Below are positions 33,919 to 43,246 of a stretch of 54,220 nt of DNA, one piece after another; the stretch's first letter is position 1, and every line of letters begins with the position of its first letter. The DNA is from Paludibacter sp. (GTDB taxonomy: Bacteria > Bacteroidota > Bacteroidia > Bacteroidales > Paludibacteraceae), in NCBI GenBank assembly GCA_029973975.1, contig JARKQF010000222.1, positions 1-54,220 of the forward strand, written 5' to 3'. The notes beneath the pieces were generated by a model, which was not told where the DNA came from, did no database searches, and saw nothing but the letters and a program-made list of their open reading frames with translations. The position numbers were made by a program, and so were the translations under genes.

Positions 33919-34109
33919 TGTTTTTCTGAATAATGGAAATAATGGTGGATGTTATTTTTTCTTATTTAAGCGAATTCATTCAGACCTTTTTACTTTTTTT
34001 GTTTTTATAGGCTTTGTTATTACTGAAAATAAGATTATTTCATTAATTTTGGCAATTGTTTTGGTCCGAACAATCTGGCTAAAAAACAATCTTTATAAAA
34101 CGAATAGTC

Positions 34110-34931
34110 ATGGATTTTAAAACTTTCTGGAAAGAGAGCATTGCAGGTTTTATTTTGAAGCGAGTTTTACTGGCAATTGTCATCGTAATCGCATTGGCAT
34201 GGATTACACTGATAGTGCTGGATCATTATACGCATCACGGAGAATCGGTTACTGTTCCGGATCTTCAGGGTTTATATGTAGAAGAAGCCCAGAATCTTCT
34301 TGAAAATTACGATTTATACACACAGGTAATCGATTCGGTTTATGTAAAGGAAAAAGCCCTGGGAACCATAGTAGAACAAATTCCGCCGGCAAATTCATCT
34401 GTGAAAAAAAACAGATCGATTTACCTCATCCTGAATAAACGTCAGGTGAAAATGATTCCTTTTCCGGATGTGAATGACGTTTCGTTCAGGCAGGCTGATG
34501 CCTTGATTAAATCATTGGGGTTAAGAGTTTCCGGAGTGGTATACAGACCTTCTGAGTTCAAAGATTTAGTCATTGATGTCAGTTATCTGGGGCAGCATAT
34601 TGAATCGGGTACCCGTTTACCGGAAGGAGCTTCGGTGGTACTTGTAGTTGGTAGTGGAGTCGGAGAGGGTATTTCGACCGTACCGGGTTTGATTGGTAGA
34701 TCATTTAATGAAGCAAAGAACGAAGCAATTTCGTCCTCCTTTATCATTGGTGCGGTGAATTATGATGTAACTCCTGCAGGCAATGAAAACGAGTATATGA
34801 TTTACAGACAAACTCCTTCTGCCGGAGAAAAAATGCCTGATGGTTCACGCATAGACATCTGGTTAACAAAAGATAAAAATCTAATCGAAGAATCGATTAA
34901 CAATCAATTTGAAGAAGAGGAGTTTTTCTAA
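34110..34931 (+). CDS. PASTA-domain membrane protein
   Basis: A 273-aa protein with a short cytoplasmic N-terminus, one transmembrane segment (LLAIVIVIALAWITLIVL, about residues 20-37) and three extracytoplasmic PASTA repeats. They begin TVPDLQGLYVEEAQNLLENY, IPFPDVNDVSFRQADALIKS and STVPGLIGRSFNEAKNEAIS. PASTA domains usually bind peptidoglycan fragments or stabilise cell-wall enzymes. There is no kinase or transpeptidase domain here, so it is a stand-alone PASTA protein. It is followed 16 nt later by the RluD-like gene and then ddl, another cell-wall gene. Confidence 0.88.
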   Translation: MDFKTFWKESIAGFILKRVLLAIVIVIALAWITLIVLDHYTHHGESVTVPDLQGLYVEEAQNLLENYDLYTQVIDSVYVKEKALGTIVEQIPPANSSVKKNRSIYLILNKRQVKMIPFPDVNDVSFRQADALIKSLGLRVSGVVYRPSEFKDLVIDVSYLGQHIESGTRLPEGASVVLVVGSGVGEGISTVPGLIGRSFNEAKNEAISSSFIIGAVNYDVTPAGNENEYMIYRQTPSAGEKMPDGSRIDIWLTKDKNLIEESINNQFEEEEFF

Positions 34932-34947
34932 AAAGGAGGAATAGCAA

Positions 34948-36009
34948 GTGGAAGAAGAGTTTTTAGAAGAAATTGAAGATGATGAATTAGGCTCAGAACA
35001 GGAGCTATTTGAACATTACCGCTTTGTGGTCGACAAAGGTCAGAGCATGATGCGGATAGATAAGTATTTGGTCAATATCATGGCCAGCATTTCCCGTAAT
35101 CGTATTCAGGAAGCTGCAGATGCCGGCAACATCAGGGTAAATGAAAAACCTGTAAAATCCAGCTACAGAGTTAAGCCCGGCGATGTGATAACCATCGTAC
35201 TAGCCTATCCGCCTTCGGAATATATTATTGTTCCCCAGGATATTCCCATCAATATTGTCTATGAAGATGATGATATTATCCTGGTAAATAAGCAGCCAGG
35301 ACTGGTTGTACATCCCGGATTCGGGAACTACGATGGAACTTTGTTAAATGCAATAGCCTACCACTTAAAGGATAATAAAGATTTTGATGCCAATGATTCC
35401 AGGTTGGGGCTGGTTCATCGTATTGATAAGGATACGTCGGGATTGTTGCTGATAGCTAAAACCGAAGATGCGAAACAGCATCTGGGTAAGCAATTCTTTG
35501 AAAAAACAACCAAGCGAAGGTACTATGCCTTGGTATGGGGGAATGTAAAGGAAGATGAAGGAACCATTACCGGTGGCCTGGCACGTGACCCAAGTGATCG
35601 AATGCGTTTTAAAGTTTTTCCGGAAGGAGAAAATCCCTATGCCAAATACGCCATAACCCATTACAAGGTTATTGAGCGATTTGGTTATGCAACGCTGGTT
35701 GAATGTCGACTCGAAACGGGGAGAACGCATCAAATCAGAGTACACATGAAACATATCGGTCACACGCTTTTCAATGATGAGCGATATGGAGGTAATGTAA
35801 TACTAAAAGGAACTACATCAGCTTATTACAAGTTGTTCGTTAAAAATTGCTTTTATGCTTGTCCGAGGCAGGCACTGCATGCTAAGACCCTGGGATTTGT
35901 ACATCCACGAACAAAGGAATACATGCATTTTGAAAGTGAAATACCGGAAGATTTACAAAGATTAATTGATATGTGGCGAGAATATGCCCAAACACATTTG
36001 AATTTATAA
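34948..36009 (+). CDS. rluD: RluD-family 23S rRNA pseudouridine synthase
   Basis: A 353-aa pseudouridine synthase. An N-terminal acidic extension is followed by an S4 RNA-binding domain (MRIDKYLVNIMASISRNRIQ, VKPGDVITI). The catalytic domain has the Asp in LGLVHRIDKDTSGLLLIAKT, with ECRLETGRTHQIRVHMKHIG further on. It starts at a GTG (34948-34950), supported by a strong Shine-Dalgarno sequence AAAAGGAGGA at 34931-34940, which is rare in this phylum. RluD is the best match; RluA- or RluC-type specificity cannot be excluded from motifs alone. Confidence 0.9.
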   Translation: MEEEFLEEIEDDELGSEQELFEHYRFVVDKGQSMMRIDKYLVNIMASISRNRIQEAADAGNIRVNEKPVKSSYRVKPGDVITIVLAYPPSEYIIVPQDIPINIVYEDDDIILVNKQPGLVVHPGFGNYDGTLLNAIAYHLKDNKDFDANDSRLGLVHRIDKDTSGLLLIAKTEDAKQHLGKQFFEKTTKRRYYALVWGNVKEDEGTITGGLARDPSDRMRFKVFPEGENPYAKYAITHYKVIERFGYATLVECRLETGRTHQIRVHMKHIGHTLFNDERYGGNVILKGTTSAYYKLFVKNCFYACPRQALHAKTLGFVHPRTKEYMHFESEIPEDLQRLIDMWREYAQTHLNL

Positions 36010-36013
36010 CGAT

Positions 36014-37000
36014 ATGAAATCTATTATCGCCATCGTTGCCGGAGGTGATTCCTCTGAAGTTGTTGTTTCCCTCAAAAGTGCCGCCGGATTACTTTCCTTT
36101 ATGGATCAGGACAAATATCAGGTGTATCAGGTTACTTTAACCAAGGAAGCATGGGTCGTTAATATTGCAGAGAATGAACAGATTGAAATTAACAGATCGG
36201 ATTTCAGTTTTATTTATCAGGGAAAAAAAATAAAATTTGATTTCGCTTATATTACCATTCACGGTACGCCGGGAGAGGATGGTATTTTACAAGGGTATTT
36301 TGATTTAATAGGAGTTCCGTATTCAACTTGTGGGGTTCTTGCATCGGCATTGACATTCAATAAATTTACCTGTAATCAGTATTTGAAAAGTTTTGGCGTA
36401 AAAGTATCTGAATCTGTGTTGCTTCGGAGCGGACAAACAATCAGCACTGATGAGGTGGAAAAGAAAACCGGGTTTCCCTGTTTTGTAAAGCCTAATGTGG
36501 GAGGTAGTAGTTTCGGAGTGACCAAAGTAAAATCCGAGGAAGATGTTCAGCCTGCTATTGAGAGAGCATTTAAGGAAGGAAATGAGGTGATGATTGAGGC
36601 TTTTATGCAGGGAACAGAGATTACCTGCGGAATTTATAAAACCAAGGGTAAATCAGTTGTATTACCTATAACAGAAGTAGTGCCATACAATGAGTTCTTC
36701 GATTTTGATGCAAAATATAAAGGCCAGGTAGAGGAAATCACACCAGCCAGAATCAGCAGTGAGCTAACGAAGCGTGTACAGAAGCTCACTTCGGCAATTT
36801 ATGATATCCTGGGATGCAAAGGTATTATCAGGATTGACTATATCATTACCGAAGGTGACATGATCAATTTGTTGGAAGTTAACACTACACCCGGAATGAC
36901 GACCACCAGTTTCATTCCTCAACAGGTTCGGGCTGCAGGATTGCAAATGAAAGACGTACTGACAGATATTATCGAAAATGAACTGGACAAACGAAAATAA
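36014..37000 (+). CDS. ddl: D-alanine--D-alanine ligase
   Basis: A 328-aa ATP-grasp enzyme that makes D-Ala-D-Ala for peptidoglycan. The N-terminal block IIAIVAGGDSSEVVVSLKSA is Ddl-like. ITIHGTPGEDGILQGYFDLI and GVPYSTCG match the HGxxGEDG and GxPYTG motifs. The ATP-grasp core contains FVKPNVGGSSFGVTKV and GTEITCGIY, and the metal site is IRIDYIITEGDMINLLEVNT with TTPGMTTTSF. It lies 4 nt after rluD and 6 nt before the prenyl synthase, within one operon. Confidence 0.94.
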   Translation: MKSIIAIVAGGDSSEVVVSLKSAAGLLSFMDQDKYQVYQVTLTKEAWVVNIAENEQIEINRSDFSFIYQGKKIKFDFAYITIHGTPGEDGILQGYFDLIGVPYSTCGVLASALTFNKFTCNQYLKSFGVKVSESVLLRSGQTISTDEVEKKTGFPCFVKPNVGGSSFGVTKVKSEEDVQPAIERAFKEGNEVMIEAFMQGTEITCGIYKTKGKSVVLPITEVVPYNEFFDFDAKYKGQVEEITPARISSELTKRVQKLTSAIYDILGCKGIIRIDYIITEGDMINLLEVNTTPGMTTTSFIPQQVRAAGLQMKDVLTDIIENELDKRK

Positions 37001-37006
37001 TTGTTT

Positions 37007-37981
37007 ATGAATAGTTTTGAAGCAACATCATCGATTGTCAATGCTGCCATTCAGCAAATCAAATGGCAGAGGGAACCGACCGGGTTATATGATCCGATTG
37101 GCTATACGATGGGGCAGGGAGGCAAACGTATTCGTCCGGCATTAACCCTGATGGCCTGTAATTTATTCAGCGATAATATTGATCCGGCAATTAAGCCGGC
37201 TATTGGGATTGAAGTTTTTCATAATTTCACCTTGTTGCATGATGATATCATGGATAAAGCTTCCATCCGGAGGGGAAAACCTACGGTACATGTAAAATGG
37301 GATGAAAACACCGCTATACTCTCGGGGGACGTCATGCAAATAATGGCTTATGAATTGTTGTTGGATACTCCTTCCTCCTGTCTGAAAGCTGTTTTGCAAT
37401 TATTTACACAGACTGCAGCCGAAATTTGTGAAGGGCAGCAATACGACATGGAATTTGAGCAGCGGGAGAATGTATTACCCGAAGAATATATTGAAATGAT
37501 CAGGCTCAAAACGGCGGTATTGCTTGGTTGTTCGCTACAAACCGGAGCAATTATCGGAGGCGCTTCTGAAGAAGATGCAGCCCATCTATATAACTTTGGG
37601 ATCAATATAGGATTGGCGTTTCAGCTTAAAGACGACCTGCTGGATGTATATGGAAACTCTGAAACTTTTGGGAAACAGATTGGAGGAGATATTCTATGCA
37701 ATAAAAAGACCTACTTGCTTATCCATGCAAGAAAAACAGCCACTGGAGAAATACAGAAGAAATTAAATTTCTGGCTGAATGAATCTAATCCTAATCCTGA
37801 GAAAAAGATCAGGGAAGTGACAGAAATTTATAATCAACTGGAAGTCAAAAAAATATGCGAAGATGCTATGGATATTTATTATGGAAAGGCCATCGCATCT
37901 TTGGAAAAAGTAAGTGTTTCATCAAATAAAAAACAGGAATTGAGAAAATTAGCTGAAAAATTAATGTTCAGAAACGATTAA
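37007..37981 (+). CDS. polyprenyl synthetase (trans-isoprenyl diphosphate synthase)
   Basis: A 324-aa all-alpha prenyltransferase that builds isoprenoid diphosphates. The substrate-binding start is MGQGGKRIRPALTLMA. The first aspartate-rich motif is FTLLHDDIMDKASIRRGKPT (DDxxD) and the second is FQLKDDLLDVYGNSETFGKQ with GGDI. The residues before the first DDxxD are F-T-L-L; product chain length cannot be settled from this. It could be a GGPP/farnesyl or a long-chain (octaprenyl-type) synthase. The ATG at 37007 is preferred over the TTG at 37001. Confidence 0.9.
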   Translation: MNSFEATSSIVNAAIQQIKWQREPTGLYDPIGYTMGQGGKRIRPALTLMACNLFSDNIDPAIKPAIGIEVFHNFTLLHDDIMDKASIRRGKPTVHVKWDENTAILSGDVMQIMAYELLLDTPSSCLKAVLQLFTQTAAEICEGQQYDMEFEQRENVLPEEYIEMIRLKTAVLLGCSLQTGAIIGGASEEDAAHLYNFGINIGLAFQLKDDLLDVYGNSETFGKQIGGDILCNKKTYLLIHARKTATGEIQKKLNFWLNESNPNPEKKIREVTEIYNQLEVKKICEDAMDIYYGKAIASLEKVSVSSNKKQELRKLAEKLMFRND

Positions 37982-37987
37982 TTTTTT

Positions 37988-37995
37988 TATCTTTG
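37988..37995 (+). promoter_or_regulatory. -7 box before the 38.0-kb gene
   Basis: TATCTTTG starts 7 nt after the prenyl synthase stop and fits TAnnTTTG, giving the next gene its own leader of about 45 nt. Confidence 0.5.
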
Positions 37996-38048
37996 CATGT
38001 ATGTGAGTATTTTTGATGAATAACACTTAATTACAGTTTAAATTTTTC

Positions 38049-38765
38049 ATGCCATACCGTCGTTTGCCCAATACAGACCAGTCGAGATTAAGAGCGCTTC
38101 GCACTGCTATTCAAAAAGAAGATAAATCAGGTTATAATAATCATGTTGTTGCGTTCAAGACAATTCTTGAAGCAAAGAACTTTCTTTCTTTTTTTGAGAA
38201 ACAGCAATTGCAGTATCAGCAGACGCTCGAGAATCAGGTAAATGCCAACAAAAGATATCAGCAGATTATACATAACGTGCGTCTTTACATTTCTCATTTC
38301 ATTCAGGTATTTAATCTGGCTGTAATACGGGGAGACATCAAAAAAGAGCATAAGTTATTTTATCAGTTGGATCCTGAAGTACACAATGTGCCGGATTTAA
38401 GTACCGAATCGGCTCTTTTACACTGGGGTAAATGCATCATCGATGGAGAAAATGAACGTATCCGCAATGGAGGTTTACCGATTTATAACCCTGCTATTGC
38501 TAAAGTTAAAGTCCATTACGAAATTTTCAAGGAGTATAAATCCACCCAAAAAATTCATCAGAATTCAACGACACGACAGTGGGAAGAGCTGGTTAGTCTC
38601 AGAACTAAAGGTGATGAAATCATTCTGGATATCTGGAACCAGGTTGAAGCATATTTTAAAGATATGGATCCTTTTGATAAGCTGGAAAAATGCCGAGAGT
38701 ATGGTCTTGTGTACTATTACCGGAAGGGAGAACCGGAACTTACCAGATCGTCTCCGATGGAGTAA
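38049..38765 (+). CDS. conserved hypothetical protein, mostly helical
   Basis: A 238-aa soluble protein with no signal peptide or membrane segment. It begins MPYRRLPNTDQSRLRALRTA and continues with long charged helices (LSFFEKQQLQYQQTLENQVN, RQWEELVSLRTKGDEIILDI) and a central aromatic part (YISHFIQVFNLAVIRGDIKK). I recall proteins of this type in other Bacteroidetes but no functional assignment. Its 3' end overlaps the convergent folate cyclo-ligase gene by 26 nt, and it has its own -7 box. Confidence 0.65.
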   Translation: MPYRRLPNTDQSRLRALRTAIQKEDKSGYNNHVVAFKTILEAKNFLSFFEKQQLQYQQTLENQVNANKRYQQIIHNVRLYISHFIQVFNLAVIRGDIKKEHKLFYQLDPEVHNVPDLSTESALLHWGKCIIDGENERIRNGGLPIYNPAIAKVKVHYEIFKEYKSTQKIHQNSTTRQWEELVSLRTKGDEIILDIWNQVEAYFKDMDPFDKLEKCREYGLVYYYRKGEPELTRSSPME

Positions 38766-39348
38766 TAATCCTATCCATGTCGATATCATAAGATGCTGAA
38801 GGAAGGCTTTCATAAAGTTGAAAGTCAAATCCGATACCCCATTTCTTTATGCGTTTGTTTTTGAAGTATTTATCATAATATCCTTTCCCTCTACCGATTC
38901 TTTTCTTTTTCCGGTCGAAAGCAACACCAGGTACAATTACGAGATCTACTGTTTTCAGATAATCATTTCCTGACATGGGTTCCATGATTTTGAAGTCACC
39001 TTGTGCAAGCATTTCTTCTGAAACAAAGGGACGAATCGTCATTTGCTGACCTTTGACTACCGGGAGCAAAATAGTCTTGGCAATACTCCACTTTTTGATA
39101 AATGGATGAGTTGGTAATTCATCGGAAACCGACCAATACATCAGGACTGTTTTTGCCTCTTTGAATTCGGGCATTTGCTCAATCTTGGCATAAACTGCAT
39201 TAGCTTGTTCCGTTTTATAAGCATCTGTGATGTTTTGTTTTTTTGCTTTTACTTCCGCGCGTACGATATTTTTTCTGGAGTCTGTCAGTTCATCATCAAA
39301 AGATTTGATAAACAAATTTTTAAAAGCAGAGAACAGATTTTTTCCCAT
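38740..39348 (-). CDS. 5-formyltetrahydrofolate cyclo-ligase
   Basis: A 202-aa enzyme converting 5-formyl-THF to 5,10-methenyl-THF with ATP. The core begins at KNIVRAEVKAKKQNITDAYK, followed by VLMYWSVSDELPTHPFIKKW. The phosphate-binding signature is LVIVPGVAFDRKKKRIGRGK with GYYDKYF. The first 25 residues (MGKNLFSAFKNLFIKSFDDE) precede the usual family start; a shorter start is possible but no internal Met fits well. The C-terminal 9 codons overlap the convergent hypothetical gene. Confidence 0.9.
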   Translation of the reverse strand: MGKNLFSAFKNLFIKSFDDELTDSRKNIVRAEVKAKKQNITDAYKTEQANAVYAKIEQMPEFKEAKTVLMYWSVSDELPTHPFIKKWSIAKTILLPVVKGQQMTIRPFVSEEMLAQGDFKIMEPMSGNDYLKTVDLVIVPGVAFDRKKKRIGRGKGYYDKYFKNKRIKKWGIGFDFQLYESLPSASYDIDMDRIITPSETIW

Positions 39349-39368
39349 AAATTATAATTAAGTTAATA

Positions 39369-39983
39369 CTAAAGCTGACCGGCTTCTACCAGTAAAATGA
39401 CCCTTTCCACAATTTTGTCATTTCCGGACGCGTCATATTCAGATTTTAAATTAGAGCCGAAAATACGTGCAATCCCCTGCCAAAAAAAAGCTGAAACACT
39501 CCCGCGGTAGTTTTTAATCAGATCATACGAAGTTGAATTACATTCGCGATCAATTAATTTCAAAAGTAGTCGCCCCTGATTGATGGTAAGTTTACGTAGT
39601 TCGGGTTCATATCTTTTGAAAATTTCTTTTTCATACTGTGCGAGATATTTTTTTCTTTCGTTTTCCTTTTTAATATCCACCAACAGGGTGTTTACCCGTA
39701 TTAATTCAGAACTTACAATTTTAGCATACGGCAAAGCTTTTTTAACGTCTCTTACAGTTCTCCAGTAAAATTGTTCCTGTTTTTTATTCTTAAATTTTAC
39801 TTTAGGGAAGACATAAATATCCCTCAGAAAAGCCAGATATACAGTATCGTTTCCATCAACCATTACTGCAAGTCGTTGACTTCCCGGAGATAATGGTTCA
39901 TGCATTTGCCGGGCTGATGAAGATGCAATCAGTCCTGTCATGAATACCATTATAATCAATATGTTGAGGTTTTTAAACATCAC
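39369..39983 (-). CDS. DUF4294 secreted protein
   Basis: A 204-aa protein with an N-terminal hydrophobic segment (MMFKNLNILIIMVFMTGLIA) likely to be a signal peptide. The body is basic and helical: FYWRTVRDVKKALPYAKIVS, RYEPELRKLTINQGRLLLKL, then CNSTSYDLIKNYRGSVSAFF. This matches the Bacteroidetes-specific DUF4294 family, whose role is unknown. It lies 20 nt upstream of the folate cyclo-ligase gene on the same strand. Confidence 0.75.
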   Translation of the reverse strand: MMFKNLNILIIMVFMTGLIASSSARQMHEPLSPGSQRLAVMVDGNDTVYLAFLRDIYVFPKVKFKNKKQEQFYWRTVRDVKKALPYAKIVSSELIRVNTLLVDIKKENERKKYLAQYEKEIFKRYEPELRKLTINQGRLLLKLIDRECNSTSYDLIKNYRGSVSAFFWQGIARIFGSNLKSEYDASGNDKIVERVILLVEAGQL

Positions 39984-40182
39984 TGCAAATGTATATAATT
40001 TGAATCAAAAAACAAATAGAAAATTCAATTATAACTTCCCTTTTTGTTGTGATTATTCTTAATTAAAAGTTTAAAAGATATAATGATAATAAAATTATAA
40101 GTTGTTTTTTGTTTCTTAACGAGTACTTTGATAATTTTGAAGTCTGATTGTTTACTTATTTAACAGCTTAAACCTTAGGGTC

Positions 40183-40998
40183 ATGAAAAGGATTATCTTA
40201 TTTTTGATGAGTTTCGTACAACTAACTGTATATGCACAAATTACATCTGCACTCCCTGCCTCTGTTTCAGTAGCCAATACCTCTGTTTCCGATACAAGAA
40301 ACTGGACGCCTTTTCACAATCCGGCGCCTTTATCAACAAATACTATACCTCAATTAAATATTCTTTTTGAAAACCGCTATATTATAACAACGCTTGCTAC
40401 AAAATGTTTTTCTTTTACATGGCCTGCAAATCATTTTGTTGTAGCATTTTCGGCAGTTCATCATGGTTTTTCACTGTATCATGAAATTTTGATGGGATTG
40501 ACTTTTGCACGTAATTTTTCCGACCGGTTTAGCCTTGGATTGCAATTTGATTATCATACAGTGTACTTCGCTCCCTCCAACAAGTATTATGCGACAATTT
40601 ATCCTCAAATTGGATTATCTGTACCATTTAATGATGCTTTCAGAATGGGATTTCATGTATATAATCCTTTTGGTTCTCATATAAAAGGGGAGTTGCTGAC
40701 TAAATATTTACCTGCAATTTTTAGCCTGGGATGTGTTTATGACTTTAATGATGAGTTTAGCTGGCGATTTCAGACCGACAGAGAAATGAGCAGTAATTAC
40801 CGGTTTGCAACTGGTTTTGATTACCGGATTAATAAACAAACCCGGTTCCAACTTGGGGTATATGCGCATGAATATCTTGTTTCATGTATGGGATTCGGTT
40901 ATGGGTTCAGCCCGTTTTCTTTTGATTTGTCAGTCGAATTACATCCTTTGCTGGGGCTCAATACAATCGCACAACTTCAATATCGTTTTAACCGTTAA
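40183..40998 (+). CDS. secreted outer-membrane beta-barrel-like protein
   Basis: A 271-aa protein with signal peptide MKRIILFLMSFVQLTVYAQ. The mature chain shows regular barrel-type strands: LNILFENRYIITTLATKCFS, RFSLGLQFDYHTVYFAPSNK, FSLGCVYDFNDEFSWRFQTD, RFQLGVYAHEYLVSCMGFGY and a final TIAQLQYRFNR. The family was not recognised. It ends 23 nt before copy B of the 112-bp element, which leads into another outer-membrane protein gene, so the two may form a functional pair separated by a regulatory leader. Confidence 0.7.
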   Translation: MKRIILFLMSFVQLTVYAQITSALPASVSVANTSVSDTRNWTPFHNPAPLSTNTIPQLNILFENRYIITTLATKCFSFTWPANHFVVAFSAVHHGFSLYHEILMGLTFARNFSDRFSLGLQFDYHTVYFAPSNKYYATIYPQIGLSVPFNDAFRMGFHVYNPFGSHIKGELLTKYLPAIFSLGCVYDFNDEFSWRFQTDREMSSNYRFATGFDYRINKQTRFQLGVYAHEYLVSCMGFGYGFSPFSFDLSVELHPLLGLNTIAQLQYRFNR

Positions 40999-41021
40999 TT
41001 TGTTTTCTATTAAACCTGATG

Positions 41022-41133
41022 TATGAAACGAACATGAACTAATTTAATCAATTATTCCACCCGTGTGGATGATTAAATTAGTTCATCGAGAGTTCCATAC
41101 GACAACTGAAAAATAAAATTTAAACGTATGAAA
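41022..41133 (+). repeat. 112-bp structured leader element, copy B (before the HhH outer-membrane protein gene)
   Basis: Nearly identical to 6376-6487. The stem arms 41034-41050 and 41070-41086 are perfect 17-bp reverse complements. The 5-nt bulge (41051-41055) is kept, and the top hairpin is TCCAC-CCGT-GTGGA (41056-41069). Compared with copy A, the pair 41057/41068 is C-G instead of U-A, a compensatory change. The element starts 23 nt after the previous stop codon and ends in the ATG and second codon of the next gene. In both copies the ATG is at the same offset (107th-109th base). Confidence 0.85.
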
Positions 41134-43179
41134 AATTTCATGCTAATACCCATTTTCTTGTGTTATAACTTTCTGATTATAAATGCCCAATCTGAAACAT
41201 CTCTTCCTGAAATTGAACAATTCATTGCTGATGTCTATGAACAATATACAGAAGAAAGCGAAGCAGAACCCGATTTCAGTATTTTTTATGAAGAACTGAT
41301 TTCCCTTAATCAACATCCACTTGATTTAAACCAGGCTGAAAGGGAAGAGTTTTCTAAAATGATGTTTTTATCAGATATACAAATTGAAAACATTCTCTAT
41401 TATCGCTACAAAGCAGAAAGGTTTTACTCAATATACGAACTAATGCTTGTCGAAGGCATCGATATGACTGATATCAGAAGGATGCTTCCATTTGTCACAT
41501 TAACAGATTCAAATGAGAAAGATGAGAGAATTGATTTGAATAAGTATCTCAAATATGGGAAGAATGAAGTATTGATACGTACTGATTTTGTTCCCGAACT
41601 GAAAGAGGGTTATCGCCTGCGAAATATTGGTGATAGCACCGGATATCTGGGCAGTCGGATTTATAATCATCTGAAATACAGACATTATTATAAGGAAAAA
41701 TTATGGCTGTATATTACCGCCGAAAAGGATGCCGGGGAGCAGCTTCTGGAAAAGTTTAATAAGGGTTATGATTTTATTTCTGCATCATTTCAACTTAAAA
41801 ATCATGGATTCATCAAGAATTTGATTTTTGGAGACTATCAGGCAAACTTTGGGCAAGGGCTTGTGATTAGTCAGGCTTTTAGTACTGGTAAATCAACTAT
41901 GACAACCAGAGTGTGTGACTTGAATACAGGATTTAAAAGATATGGCTCTACCAATGAGTTTAACTTTCTCAGGGGAATGGCACTTTCATTACAACATCAG
42001 CAAGTAAGTCTTCATGTGTTCTTTTCCGGCAGGCAACTTGATGGAAAGGTACAACATGATATGTTTCCGGCTTTCTATCAAACAGGATATCACAGAACGA
42101 CAGATGAAATTTCAAAAAGAAACAAAGTGAAGCAAAGTCTTGCCGGATTTAACCTTGCTTTTAATGGTATTTGGTACCAGATTGGGGTTAATAGTCTGAT
42201 CATGAAACTGGATAAAAAATTAAATCCGATACTATATCCTTATAATATCTTTTATTTCAGAGGGGATAAACAGTTGGTTTCAGGTTTTCATTACAGGTTT
42301 CGGTTCCATAAATTCAATTTTTTTGGTGAAGCTGCGCTTTCTGGTGTAAAGCATCCGGCTTTGATTTGTGGCCTCACTTTTTCTCCTGTTTCCAGGGTAA
42401 ATCTGGCATTGTTATATCGCTATTATGCCCCCGAATATGAGGCTCTTTTCGCATCAGCATTTTCAGAGAAATCAGGAGTAAACAATGAAAAAGGAGTATA
42501 TATAGGGGCTGAAATACTACCTGTAAAAAAATGGAAAATAGCACTTTATGTCGACAGTTACCGCTTCCCCTGGTTACGTTATGGTGTTGATTCTCCTTCA
42601 AACGGGATGGATTATTTGCTTCAGCTTACTTACACGCCTTTCCGGCGATTAACATTACTATATCGTACAAAGTATGAACAACAATTTACAAATCGTTCCG
42701 GATCAACACAGATTACTGCTCTGGTTTCACGAAATGATAAGATTGCTTTCAGACTTCAATCTGTTTATGAAACGGGGATTTTTAAATTTAAACAACAAAT
42801 TGATGCTAATATTGTCCATAAACAATATTTGACTTCCACGTATGGAATTACTGCACTTCAGGAAGTAAGCGTTCAGTTCAGGAAGCTACCTTTAAAAATA
42901 GACTTTAGTTATCTTTTCTTTGATATACAGAAATATGATAATCGTATTTATATTTATGAGAAAAATATTTTATATGCTTTCAGCATACCGGCATTTTCAG
43001 GCGAAGGAAGCCGGTATTATGTAAATTTCAGATACAATATCAATAATATGATCAGTTGTTGGTTACGATATGCCACTATGTTATACATGGACGGGCGTGA
43101 ATCTATCGGTAGCGGAAATGAAATGATCCACGGTAACAGAAAATCTGAAATCAATTGTCTCATAAGGTTAAAGTTCTGA
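41128..43179 (+). CDS. helix-hairpin-helix outer-membrane beta-barrel protein
   Basis: A 683-aa secreted protein. The signal peptide is MKNFMLIPIFLCYNFLIINA. An acidic N-terminal domain (about residues 25-130) contains two ComEA-type helix-hairpin-helix segments: LNQHPLDLNQAEREEFSKMM and FYSIYELMLVEGIDMTDIRR. The remaining 550 residues are rich in aromatic amphipathic strands (LWLYITAEKDAGEQ, RVNLALLYRYYAPEYEALFA, RYYVNFRYNINNMISCWLRY) ending in LIRLKF, like a large outer-membrane barrel. HhH fused to a predicted barrel suggests DNA contact at the surface, perhaps uptake, but no function is established here. Its start codon lies within the 112-bp element. Confidence 0.75.
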   Translation: MKNFMLIPIFLCYNFLIINAQSETSLPEIEQFIADVYEQYTEESEAEPDFSIFYEELISLNQHPLDLNQAEREEFSKMMFLSDIQIENILYYRYKAERFYSIYELMLVEGIDMTDIRRMLPFVTLTDSNEKDERIDLNKYLKYGKNEVLIRTDFVPELKEGYRLRNIGDSTGYLGSRIYNHLKYRHYYKEKLWLYITAEKDAGEQLLEKFNKGYDFISASFQLKNHGFIKNLIFGDYQANFGQGLVISQAFSTGKSTMTTRVCDLNTGFKRYGSTNEFNFLRGMALSLQHQQVSLHVFFSGRQLDGKVQHDMFPAFYQTGYHRTTDEISKRNKVKQSLAGFNLAFNGIWYQIGVNSLIMKLDKKLNPILYPYNIFYFRGDKQLVSGFHYRFRFHKFNFFGEAALSGVKHPALICGLTFSPVSRVNLALLYRYYAPEYEALFASAFSEKSGVNNEKGVYIGAEILPVKKWKIALYVDSYRFPWLRYGVDSPSNGMDYLLQLTYTPFRRLTLLYRTKYEQQFTNRSGSTQITALVSRNDKIAFRLQSVYETGIFKFKQQIDANIVHKQYLTSTYGITALQEVSVQFRKLPLKIDFSYLFFDIQKYDNRIYIYEKNILYAFSIPAFSGEGSRYYVNFRYNINNMISCWLRYATMLYMDGRESIGSGNEMIHGNRKSEINCLIRLKF

Positions 43180-43246
43180 AAAACTGATGTTTTTTGTATG
43201 TTATTTATCAAATAAACAAATAATTAGCATATTTTGCAATCTCTAC

